39,145 nt of DNA from Pirellulales bacterium (lineage in GTDB: Bacteria; Planctomycetota; Planctomycetia; Pirellulales; Thermoguttaceae), in contig JAFGPV010000162.1 of the NCBI GenBank assembly GCA_016936015.1, positions 1 through 39,145 of the forward strand, given 5' to 3'. The stretch's first letter is position 1. Every line of letters begins with the position of its first letter. The position numbers and the translations under genes were made by a program. Below, piece after piece: positions 24,178 to 31,442 of this stretch. The notes under the pieces were generated by a model, which saw nothing but the letters and a program-made list of their open reading frames with translations, was not told where the DNA came from and did not search any database.

Positions 24178-26307
24178 TCAATGGCGCCAAATCAGTTGGG
24201 TATAAACTTCCTGACGCACTCCCGTAGAAAAATTGTTGAAAATCGTGTCATTGATGGCTTCCTGATGGGCAATTCCGTCGTACAGGTTCCGGCCAACGAC
24301 CGACCATTCAAAATTCTTATGGGGGCGCCAGGCCAGGCGGATGTCGCCGACGATATAGCTCGGAACGTTTCCCACACTGGTCTTGATCCCTTCGACGTAG
24401 CGTCCCGTCATATCGAGTTCCCAGTGGGCGCCGAGATCCCAGGAGGAGGAGAGGTAAAACTCGTTGCGGAAAGTCTGAGCTTCGAATTCCTCCGGCGATG
24501 ATGAATTGACGACCGGATCGAATTCAAGAACCAAAAAGGAATAACTGCTGCGAAGTTTCCACTGCGGCGTGGCTGCAAATGAATTCGTTACTTCAAAGCC
24601 GTAGCTTTTCCCGGCGCCAAGATTGACGAATTGATAGGGGATAAACCAGGTGCCCGGTACGGGCCCCGGGATCCAATAGGGCAGCGACTGGAGGACGGTC
24701 TTGTCGCGATAATCGTAAAGAAAAGCGGCGATGTCCCAGGAAAAACGATCCGTCACCTGCGATCGGTATCCCAATTCCCAGGCCAGCATGTCCTCGGCTT
24801 GCGCGTCCGGATTTCCAAGGATCAAGGGATAAACGGGCACCGGAATCCACGGCGTCAGGACGGCATACACGTTTTGTTCGGCTTGCGACGGCGTGCGAAC
24901 GGCACGAGAGACCGATCCCCAAATGGCGCGCTTCTTATCCGGCGCCCAAAGGAGGCGTACGGTCGGCTGATATTCAAAGCCCGACCAACTGTTGTTTTCA
25001 AACTTGCTCCCGAGGGTGAGGTACCAAAGGTCTTCCTGCAGCTCAATCTGGTCCTGAACAAAGTAACTGACGCGGTAGTCCGACCGTTGGGGCGGGATCA
25101 TTCCGAAGAGAAAAGAGTTTTCCGTGTCGCTGTGCGTATTCCGATAGCCGAAGCCCGCCACGAACTTATGGCGCTCGCCGAGGGGAAACCGATAGTCGTA
25201 ATCGCAATCAAAGGTGTTGCGGACCTCGCTCAAGTGATAATCCAGCCAGTGGCGTTCCGTCCGGTCATAGTAGATCTGCAATGCCCAATCCCGGTCATCA
25301 TCGATCTCATGGGCCCAACGCAGTAGGGCATTTCCTCCGCTGATTCGCGTCGTGTTGAAAAACGTTTCCCAATAGGGGGGCGTGAAGGAGAATACCGGGA
25401 TGTTGCCCTGATCGCCGCAATAGCCGTTGTAATAATCACCTTGGAGAGTGACGATATTATCGCTGTCCGCCTGCCATTCCGAACGGAAACCGGTTCGGAC
25501 CTGCCGCCAAGCGTCGTGGGCCAGACCGTCCGGGCGATAGCCATCCCCCCGCTCGAACCAATTCCCATAGACTCGGTACTGGAAGTCGTTGCCGTTGCCG
25601 CCGCCGTAGCGGACGCCGGCAAATCCCTTTTGATAGGTTCCCGTCCCGCTCTCCACGTACGCTCCCTGTGTGTCCTTGGGACGCTTGGTGATGATGTTGA
25701 TGATCCCGTTGACGGCGTTTGATCCCCAAACCGATGCCCCGGGCCCGCGGATCACCTCGATCCGCTCCACGTCTTCCAAGAGCAACTGATGTTCGTCCCA
25801 AAAAACACAGTTGAACAACGGGGTATACACCGATCGACCATCAATCTGGACCAGCAACTCGTTGCTGAACCGCCAGTTCAAGCCGCGGATGGCGATGGCC
25901 CACTTGTTCGAGTCGAGCTGAGTGACCTCGACGCCCGGAGCCATGCGAAGGACGTCGGGAATCGTCTTTGCTCCGCTGCGGCGGATCATCTCATTAGTGA
26001 TCACGAACACCGCCCAGGGTGATTTACCCACCGTGGTCTCCTGCCGGGAGACGGTGGAAACCGGTGTATCCAGAGAGGGGGAACCCGTCAGTCCCGGGCC
26101 CACCCGAACCTGCGCAAGCTGTGCCACGTTTTTCTCCGCCAGCTCGAGCAGTTGATCGAGATTGTCTTCTGTAAGGGAAATATCAGTTTTACTGGTCACG
26201 TCGGGCAAAGAGGGCGGTTCCGTGTCCTGACCCATGCCTTCGGGCACGGCCTCAATAAACACTCCCCAAATCCCAAGAAAGATCAACTTGCGGAGGTTCG
26301 AGAACAT
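24178..26307 (-). CDS. TonB-dependent outer-membrane receptor
   Basis: A 709-residue outer-membrane gated channel for an unknown ligand (iron chelate, cobalamin or organic molecule). A signal peptide (about residues 1-26) is followed by a linker and the plug domain: SPWAVFVITNEMIRRSGAKTIPDVLRMAPGVEVTQLDSNKWAIAIRG, then LLVQIDGRSVYTPLF and the hallmark VERIEVIRGPGASVWGSNAVNGIINIITK (shown by the key residues RGPG and NAVNGIINI). About twenty beta strands with alternating aromatic residues fill the remainder, and the protein ends VRQEVYTQLIWRH with a terminal aromatic-rich strand. No ExbB, ExbD or TonB is in the window. No cobalamin riboswitch is visible upstream. It is co-oriented with the YfiR-like gene. 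Confidence 0.95.
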   Translation of the reverse strand: MFSNLRKLIFLGIWGVFIEAVPEGMGQDTEPPSLPDVTSKTDISLTEDNLDQLLELAEKNVAQLAQVRVGPGLTGSPSLDTPVSTVSRQETTVGKSPWAVFVITNEMIRRSGAKTIPDVLRMAPGVEVTQLDSNKWAIAIRGLNWRFSNELLVQIDGRSVYTPLFNCVFWDEHQLLLEDVERIEVIRGPGASVWGSNAVNGIINIITKRPKDTQGAYVESGTGTYQKGFAGVRYGGGNGNDFQYRVYGNWFERGDGYRPDGLAHDAWRQVRTGFRSEWQADSDNIVTLQGDYYNGYCGDQGNIPVFSFTPPYWETFFNTTRISGGNALLRWAHEIDDDRDWALQIYYDRTERHWLDYHLSEVRNTFDCDYDYRFPLGERHKFVAGFGYRNTHSDTENSFLFGMIPPQRSDYRVSYFVQDQIELQEDLWYLTLGSKFENNSWSGFEYQPTVRLLWAPDKKRAIWGSVSRAVRTPSQAEQNVYAVLTPWIPVPVYPLILGNPDAQAEDMLAWELGYRSQVTDRFSWDIAAFLYDYRDKTVLQSLPYWIPGPVPGTWFIPYQFVNLGAGKSYGFEVTNSFAATPQWKLRSSYSFLVLEFDPVVNSSSPEEFEAQTFRNEFYLSSSWDLGAHWELDMTGRYVEGIKTSVGNVPSYIVGDIRLAWRPHKNFEWSVVGRNLYDGIAHQEAINDTIFNNFSTGVRQEVYTQLIWRH

Positions 26308-26573
26308 GCCGGTTCCTTCCGTGGATCCCTAGCGGTTGTCAGCCGTCTTATGCTCTGTAACCGGCGTGACGTGTTGTAAATGGTTTTTTCAGCAAATCCC
26401 TTTATACTTTTCTCTTCCAGACCACGGCTCAATTAAATAATAGTGGACGAGATGAAAAGGACCTCATTTTTGACAAATCTTAACCAGGAAGCAAAGTCCC
26501 TTAAGCATTGACGCTGAAGGTGTCGCCGGGAAGTAGAAAGAACGAGGTAATATCCGGAGCGACGTGGTTTTTC

Positions 26574-27845
26574 TTAGTCCTTTAATTGAAACAGTCGGGC
26601 CAGGGCGTCCATCAGGACGCGGGATGCGCCACGGTGCGATTCGTCGCGGAGCGATTCCAGGGGGGGGTGCAGGAGTTTGTTCGTCAGCCGGTCGAAAGCC
26701 CGGCGGATCTCCTCCCGGTCGCGTTCGGAAAGGTGCGGCAGCTTGTGGAGCAGCCGCTGCAATTCCTCTTCCTTCGGCCGCTGCCATCCTTGTTTAAGCT
26801 GTGCGATGATCGGCCCCGCGGCGCGGTGGTGCAGATCGCCGAGAAAGCGCGCGGTTTCTTGTTCAATAATCTCCTGGGCGGCTGGCAGTTCCCGGCAGCG
26901 GTCGGCCTGGTTCCGCCGGCAGGCCTCTTGCAGATCGTCCAGACAGTAGAGATAAATGTTGGGGCGCCGGCCGATCAGGGGAGAAAAATCCCGCGGCACC
27001 GCCAGGTCGAGGATGAACAACGGCCGGCCGAATCGCGCCCGCTCGATCCGACCGAATTGCTCCGGCGTGACGATTGGCTCCGTGGACGCCGTGGCGCTGA
27101 CGACCAGATCGGCGGTGGCCAGGGCCTCGCCGAGTTGCTCCCAGCTTACGGCCTTGCCCTGCCAGCGGGCGGCCAACTCGCCGGCCCGGGGGAAATTCCG
27201 GTTGATGATCGAGATCTGATGCGCTCCCTCGTCGCGCAAATAGCGGAGCGTCTCCTCGGCCGTCTCGCCGGCGCCGATCAGCACCACGTGCTTGTCGTCA
27301 AAGCGCTCGAAGATCTGCCGGGCGAAACCGCCGATCGCCACGCTGGACACGCTCACGCGACGCAGATGCAGCGCCGTCTCTCCGGCCACCCGCCGCGCCG
27401 CCCGGAGCGCCGCCTGGAACGTCGCGTGCAACAGCGGGCCGGCGCTCTCCTGCTGCGCGGCAAGTTGATACGACTCCTTGACCTGGGCCAGGATTTGCGA
27501 CTCGCCGACGACCATGCTGTCCAGGCTGCACGCCACCGTAAAGAGATGCCGCACCGCCGCTTCCTCGGCGTGCCGGTAGAGATGCGGCAGGATCTCGGCC
27601 GCCTCCAGGGCACGGCGGCCGGCGAGGAACTCGGCCGCCTCGGCCGGTGTCGGCGCGCCCGGCTCCGCCGCGGCCGTGTACAATTCCACGCGATTACACG
27701 TGCAGAGCAACACCGCCTCGACCTGCGGAAACCGCTGCCGCCATGCGCGCAACGCCTCGCAGGTCTCCGCCGTTCCCAGCGTCAGCTTTTCCCGCAACTC
27801 CAAGGCCGTCTCGTGGTGGCTACAGCCGACGACTTGCAGATACAT
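26574..27845 (-). CDS. hemA: Glutamyl-tRNA reductase
   Basis: The first committed enzyme of tetrapyrrole synthesis by the C5 route, reducing glutamyl-tRNA to glutamate-1-semialdehyde with NADPH. The 423-residue protein opens VVGCSHHETALELREKL, and the catalytic Cys is C50 in LLCTCNRVELYT. LFTVACSLDSMVVGESQILAQVK is the tRNA-linked core motif, VLIGAGETAEETLRYL the NADPH-binding loop, and LFILDLAVPRDF another signature. The helical dimerisation domain fills the C terminus, with the segment HLSERDREEIRRAFDRLTNKLLHPP typical. It starts 26 nt inside the end of the preceding membrane protein gene, so the two are coupled. hemA followed or preceded by a HemX-like protein is a common arrangement. Confidence 0.96.
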   Translation of the reverse strand: MYLQVVGCSHHETALELREKLTLGTAETCEALRAWRQRFPQVEAVLLCTCNRVELYTAAAEPGAPTPAEAAEFLAGRRALEAAEILPHLYRHAEEAAVRHLFTVACSLDSMVVGESQILAQVKESYQLAAQQESAGPLLHATFQAALRAARRVAGETALHLRRVSVSSVAIGGFARQIFERFDDKHVVLIGAGETAEETLRYLRDEGAHQISIINRNFPRAGELAARWQGKAVSWEQLGEALATADLVVSATASTEPIVTPEQFGRIERARFGRPLFILDLAVPRDFSPLIGRRPNIYLYCLDDLQEACRRNQADRCRELPAAQEIIEQETARFLGDLHHRAAGPIIAQLKQGWQRPKEEELQRLLHKLPHLSERDREEIRRAFDRLTNKLLHPPLESLRDESHRGASRVLMDALARLFQLKD

Positions 27846-28836
27846 GGTTCCGCGCCTCCGTCGGCTGAAAAAGGGATGAAGGAGGAAGGATGAAGGAGGA
27901 AGGAGGAGGGAGGAGGGAGGAATGACAAATGATCAATGACAAATGACAAATACTTCTATGTTCAATTTGCAATTTACAATTTGAAATTTGCAATTTGCAA
28001 TTCTGCTCTCCTCCGCCGTGCCGGGTGCCCAACTTCAATCCCGCCGCCAAAACCATGACGAACAGGAAGAAACTGAGGATCGCCAGATGAGCGACTCTGC
28101 GGCCTCGGCGCAGCGGCGGGTAAAAGAGGCCCGCCAGGGATATACCCAGAAGCCAAAGAAACGTTAGTGCCGTACTCGAGATAATCGGATCATACCACGG
28201 CATCCGGATGCTTTCAGGGCCGCCGCGGATTAGGTTGAGGATTACCCCGGCGGCCATCCCGACGCCGAGCGTCACCGTGGCGATGACCTGGGCCCGACCG
28301 GCCACGAGGGTCAGCCATTCCAGGCTGGGGAGCCGCAAACCGCGGCCGGGAGTAATTTTTCGCTTCAGGCGTCGGTCCTGCCGGAGGTACATCATTCCCG
28401 CGGCAAAACCGACCAGCAGCGCCACCGCCGCCAGGGCGAGAGAGATCGCGTGCAGCACCCCCCACGCCTGCGAGGCCGGTTCCCGGGCAAACGGTTGCGG
28501 ACTGGCGACAAACCACCCCGTGGCGATCAAACCGATGACCAGCGGGAGCAGAAAAATCCCGAAGTACGTCCGGGGATGATAGACCAGCAGATAGAAATAC
28601 ACCCCCATCAACAACCAGGCCGCCACCAGATACCAATCCTGCCAACTCGAAAGCGGCGGTCCCTGCGCGCGCACCGCCTGATAGTAGAGAAAAGCCGTAT
28701 GGGCCACCATCCCCGCCACGGCCCAGCCGATCATCACCGCCCCGCGGATCCCGCTACGGAACGTCAGCCGCGAGATCTCGATGGCCAGCACGATCGTGTA
28801 ACTGGCGGCGAAACAGATTATACCGACGCCGGACAT
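27820..28836 (-). CDS. HemX/CcsA-like cytochrome c assembly family membrane protein
   Basis: A 338-residue membrane protein of the CcsA/CcmC/HemX group. About eight helices run from the N terminus (MSGVGIICFAASYTIVLAIEI) to LAILSFFLFVMVLAAGL, with SLALAAVALLVGFAAGMMYL typical of HemX/YpjD. The tryptophan-rich WWD motif of true haem-handling CcsA/CcmC is not seen, so a HemX-like role in tetrapyrrole synthesis fits better. It sits directly upstream of hemA. The last ~65 residues are unusual: from about residue 272 they read NCKLQISNCKLQI, SLIICHSSLLPP, PSSFILPPSS and so on, translated from simple repeats (27873-28002). The native protein probably ended near the last helix, and the added tail now overlaps the start of hemA by 26 nt. 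Confidence 0.85.
   Translation of the reverse strand: MSGVGIICFAASYTIVLAIEISRLTFRSGIRGAVMIGWAVAGMVAHTAFLYYQAVRAQGPPLSSWQDWYLVAAWLLMGVYFYLLVYHPRTYFGIFLLPLVIGLIATGWFVASPQPFAREPASQAWGVLHAISLALAAVALLVGFAAGMMYLRQDRRLKRKITPGRGLRLPSLEWLTLVAGRAQVIATVTLGVGMAAGVILNLIRGGPESIRMPWYDPIISSTALTFLWLLGISLAGLFYPPLRRGRRVAHLAILSFFLFVMVLAAGLKLGTRHGGGEQNCKLQISNCKLQIEHRSICHLSLIICHSSLLPPPSSFILPPSSLFQPTEARNHVSASRRL
27873..28002. repeat. Low-complexity repeat cluster inside the HemX-like gene's 3' end
   Basis: From 27873 to about 27922 the plus strand is GGAGGAAGGA-type purine repeats. Then come ATGACAAATG units (27922-27950) and TTTGCAATTTACAATTTG-type units (27962-28002). Read on the minus strand they give the odd C terminus of the membrane protein. 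Such tracts look like insertions between genes. Confidence 0.8.
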
Positions 28837-28841
28837 ATTAT

Positions 28842-29363
28842 TTAGTCTACCAAATCCATCTCACTTTGACACCGTACCTGCCCGTGCTGTTTACTAAAGA
28901 TTACGATCGGCTGACCTTTCGCCCCGGCGTCCTGGAGAATGGCCTGGGCGTCGGCGGGCCGGAAGTGGTGAAATCCATTGAACAACGTCCGAACGCCCCG
29001 CAGGCGTTCGGGCACGTTTCGGGCGTCCATGGATTCGCCGTCATAGGTCAGCCCGGGAACCAGTTCGGCCCGCAACGCGGCCTCGCGGTTGGGGAACTTG
29101 TCCGTCAGCACGATGGCGGGCGCGCGGCCCGTTTTCTGTTCGATCTGGTCGGCAAGGTGAAACCACGGTCCCCCGTTGCCGGAACAGAGGTCCACGAATT
29201 GCTCCGCGCCGGTCGATTGCATCGCGCGGACGAGCAAGTCGATTCCGGGCGAATACGGACGGAAGAGCGACGTGACCGCCTCGAGGAATCCGGTCACCAG
29301 TTGCCGCAGCGCTCCCGGACAAGCGGGCAATTCATGGAACTCGAAGAGGTGGTGACGTTTCAT
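28842..29363 (-). CDS. Truncated class I SAM-dependent methyltransferase-like protein
   Basis: A 173-residue protein that has the front half of a class I methyltransferase. FVDLCSGNGGPWFHLADQI (about 55-73) is the SAM-binding loop, VLTDKFPN the acidic motif II, and RTLFNGFHHFRPADAQAILQDA the following part. After KGQPIVIF, the normal continuation (helices and the last strands, roughly 100 residues) is missing; instead a short unrelated tail SKQHGQVRCQSEMDLVD leads to a stop. It is probably a 3'-truncated gene. The start ATG at 29363 follows GGCGGAAG and gives a typical N terminus; another ATG at 29387 is less well placed. It lies 5 nt before the HemX-like gene and reads in the same direction. 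Confidence 0.65.
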   Translation of the reverse strand: MKRHHLFEFHELPACPGALRQLVTGFLEAVTSLFRPYSPGIDLLVRAMQSTGAEQFVDLCSGNGGPWFHLADQIEQKTGRAPAIVLTDKFPNREAALRAELVPGLTYDGESMDARNVPERLRGVRTLFNGFHHFRPADAQAILQDAGAKGQPIVIFSKQHGQVRCQSEMDLVD

Positions 29364-29496
29364 ATTGGTTGCACTTCCGCCCTGCATTCTCCGTTGATTC
29401 CCTTGTACTCCAAACGGAGTGGAATCTCAAGCCGCCAACGCAAGAGAAAGAGACTGTACGCCGCACTCTCTGCGCCTGCAACGCAGGTCCCGATTC

Positions 29497-29525
29497 TTGA
29501 CTCTTCTCCTTCATATTGCTATAAT
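29497..29525 (+). promoter_or_regulatory. Near-consensus sigma-70 promoter before the PEP-CTERM gene
   Basis: TTGACT (29497-29502), exactly 17 nt, then TATAAT (29520-29525), a perfect -10. It is the best consensus match noticed in this window. It points at the broken PEP-CTERM gene, whose coding part begins about 80 nt downstream of the expected start of transcription. Confidence 0.7.
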
Positions 29526-29605
29526 CGCGGTTCTTATTTCATTAAGGCAAACGCTCGGATATATATCCACAGAGGCATTTTCTGGCACGATTTGCGTGCA
29601 ATCTC

Positions 29606-30280
29606 TTGACTACCTATCGACGGGAGGAAATTATCACGCGCCGTATACAATCTTCTCGCAAGCGCACCTTTTGCTCGTTTTTCCTGGGCGCGGCGGTATT
29701 GGCCTTGTCGGATGCCACTCACGGGGCAACGATCACGTGGAGCAACAGCGTCAGCGGCAACTGGAATGACGCGGCCAACTGGGATCCTGAAGAGGTTCCC
29801 GACGTTTCGGGCGAGTCGGCCGTAATCCCTTCGAACCTAACCACCCCCTTTGTCATTACCCTGGATATCTCGCCGGGTGTTGACGAGTTGAACATCGCTT
29901 CGGCCGTCGCCACGATGAATCTCTACAGTCGCACCTTGACGCTCCACGCGACCGCGGGGCTGTCCAACAGCGGAACGATGAATGCCAATTCCGGAACGGC
30001 GAAGATCGACGGGAACTTGACCAACGGGAGTTCCATCAACATTCTCGGGGGTAGTGACCTCTGGCTTTACGACGGCAACGTGGTGAACAACGGCACGATC
30101 ACCGTGAACTCGAACGATCAGACCATCAACACGGCGCTGCGCTTCGACAGCACGCAAACGCTCTCGGGCAGCGGGGCCATCGTGCTGAGCGGCCCGAACG
30201 ACACGTTCACACGGGCCGAAATAGAAACCGGTTCCGGCTTCACGGTCACCCAGAACGCGGGGCACACCATCCGCGGCTGA
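29606..30280 (+). CDS. PEP-CTERM surface protein, N-terminal part before in-frame TGA
   Basis: The first 224 residues of an exported beta-rich protein. After a basic start comes a signal peptide, FLGAAVLALSDATHGA. Then ITWSNSVSGNWNDAANWDPEEVP, the opening of planctomycete autotransporter-like proteins, and repeated short beta units such as GTMNANSGTAKIDGNLTNG and NNGTITVNSN. The frame stops at TGA (30278-30280) within HTIRG-stop-GGITASLVNHG, and the same frame then continues into the next entry. The start is doubtful: TTG at 29606 is the only standard start, but GGGAGG (29622-29627) points to a start at about 29633-29636, where the codons are ATC and ACG. Both oddities suggest decay, or an unusual decoding case. 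Confidence 0.65.
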   Translation: MTTYRREEIITRRIQSSRKRTFCSFFLGAAVLALSDATHGATITWSNSVSGNWNDAANWDPEEVPDVSGESAVIPSNLTTPFVITLDISPGVDELNIASAVATMNLYSRTLTLHATAGLSNSGTMNANSGTAKIDGNLTNGSSINILGGSDLWLYDGNVVNNGTITVNSNDQTINTALRFDSTQTLSGSGAIVLSGPNDTFTRAEIETGSGFTVTQNAGHTIRG

Positions 30281-30337
30281 GGCGGCATTACCGCCAGCCT
30301 GGTCAACCACGGACTGGTCAGCGCCGATGCCAACGGC

Positions 30338-31387
30338 ATGTCGTTGCGCCTCTACGATTCCGACAAGAGCAACGACGGCACCCTGGAGGCCACCAATGGA
30401 GGAACGTTGCAGATCTACGGCATTGACATCGACAACACCGGCTGCGTGATCCTGGCCGACGGCGGCATCGTGTCTACCGATTACGCCGCCATTATTGGTG
30501 GGACACTTACCAGCACCGGGACATCGTACTTCTCGGGCAATGGCCCGACGACCCTCAGCGGGGTCACCCTCTCTACCAACAGCCAATACTACATCCTGGG
30601 AGGTAAAACAACGACTGTCACCAACGGATTGACCAACCATGGGACAATTACCGTGAACTCGAACAACGCGGAAGCCGACACAAAACTCCTATTCGGCACG
30701 TCACAAACGCTCGCGGGTACTGGATGCGTTGTCCTATGCGATGTTAATAACGATAGCAATCGCGCTCAATTGAATGCGGGTTCCGGCGCCATGGTGACCC
30801 AAGCCGCCGACCACACCATCCGCGGGCACGGCGAGATCAACGCCCCCCTCGACAACCTGGGAACCGTTGAGGCCGACGACGGAGTGCTCTATTTACGGAA
30901 TACGGTCACCCAGCTTTCCGGCGCAACACTGACCGGTGGCACGTGGATCGCCCGGCCGGATTCCACCCTTGTCATGACCACGGGCGGCAACGTCACCAAG
31001 AATCAAGGAACCGTGATCCTCGACGGCGCCGGCTCGATTTTCACAAAGATCGACTCCCTGGCCGACAACCAGGGCGGCTTCAGCGTGCTGGGCGGGCGGA
31101 GTTTCACCACCGCCGGCGACCTGGTCAATTCCGGCTCGCTCACCGTCGACGGCGGCGGAACCTTCACCGTAAGCGGCGATCTGTCCGGCACGGGCGACAC
31201 CGTGGTCTCCGACGGTTCGGTCTTGATCGCGACCGGCATTACGCAGAATTCCCTGACAATCGGCGGCAGCGGGGCGGCAGGCAGTGCCGGCAACGTCACT
31301 CCAGTACCCGAGCCGGGGACGTTGCCCTTGTTGGCCTTGGCCGCCCTGGGCGGTTTCTTCGGATACCGGCGAAGGCCGAGACTTTAA
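30338..31387 (+). CDS. PEP-CTERM surface protein, C-terminal part after in-frame TGA
   Basis: This continues the frame of 29606-30280; joined across the TGA the whole is 594 codons. It contains the same kind of beta repeats (LTNHGTITVNSNNAEADTKL, then SQTLAGTGCVVL), and its VTQAADHTIRGHGEINAPLDN matches VTQNAGHTIRG-stop-GGITASLVN of the first part, so the stop falls at a repeat position filled by His here. The C terminus is a PEP-CTERM sorting signal: VPEP followed by GTLPLLALAALGGFFGY and the basic end RRRPRL. This signal directs exported proteins to cell-surface processing by an exosortase. The ATG at 30338 has no good ribosome site, so this part is probably not translated on its own. No exosortase is in the window. 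Confidence 0.75.
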   Translation: MSLRLYDSDKSNDGTLEATNGGTLQIYGIDIDNTGCVILADGGIVSTDYAAIIGGTLTSTGTSYFSGNGPTTLSGVTLSTNSQYYILGGKTTTVTNGLTNHGTITVNSNNAEADTKLLFGTSQTLAGTGCVVLCDVNNDSNRAQLNAGSGAMVTQAADHTIRGHGEINAPLDNLGTVEADDGVLYLRNTVTQLSGATLTGGTWIARPDSTLVMTTGGNVTKNQGTVILDGAGSIFTKIDSLADNQGGFSVLGGRSFTTAGDLVNSGSLTVDGGGTFTVSGDLSGTGDTVVSDGSVLIATGITQNSLTIGGSGAAGSAGNVTPVPEPGTLPLLALAALGGFFGYRRRPRL

Positions 31388-31442
31388 TCCCGCGAGAGAG
31401 GAAAAAAGAGAGCGACACTGTTTGGCCCTTCGCGGTATCGTT

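Noticed and set aside
26308-26573. Possible cobalamin riboswitch or iron-box upstream of the TonB-dependent receptor
   Set aside because: No B12-box (GCCACTG) and no convincing Fur-type palindrome is visible, so no regulator is claimed.
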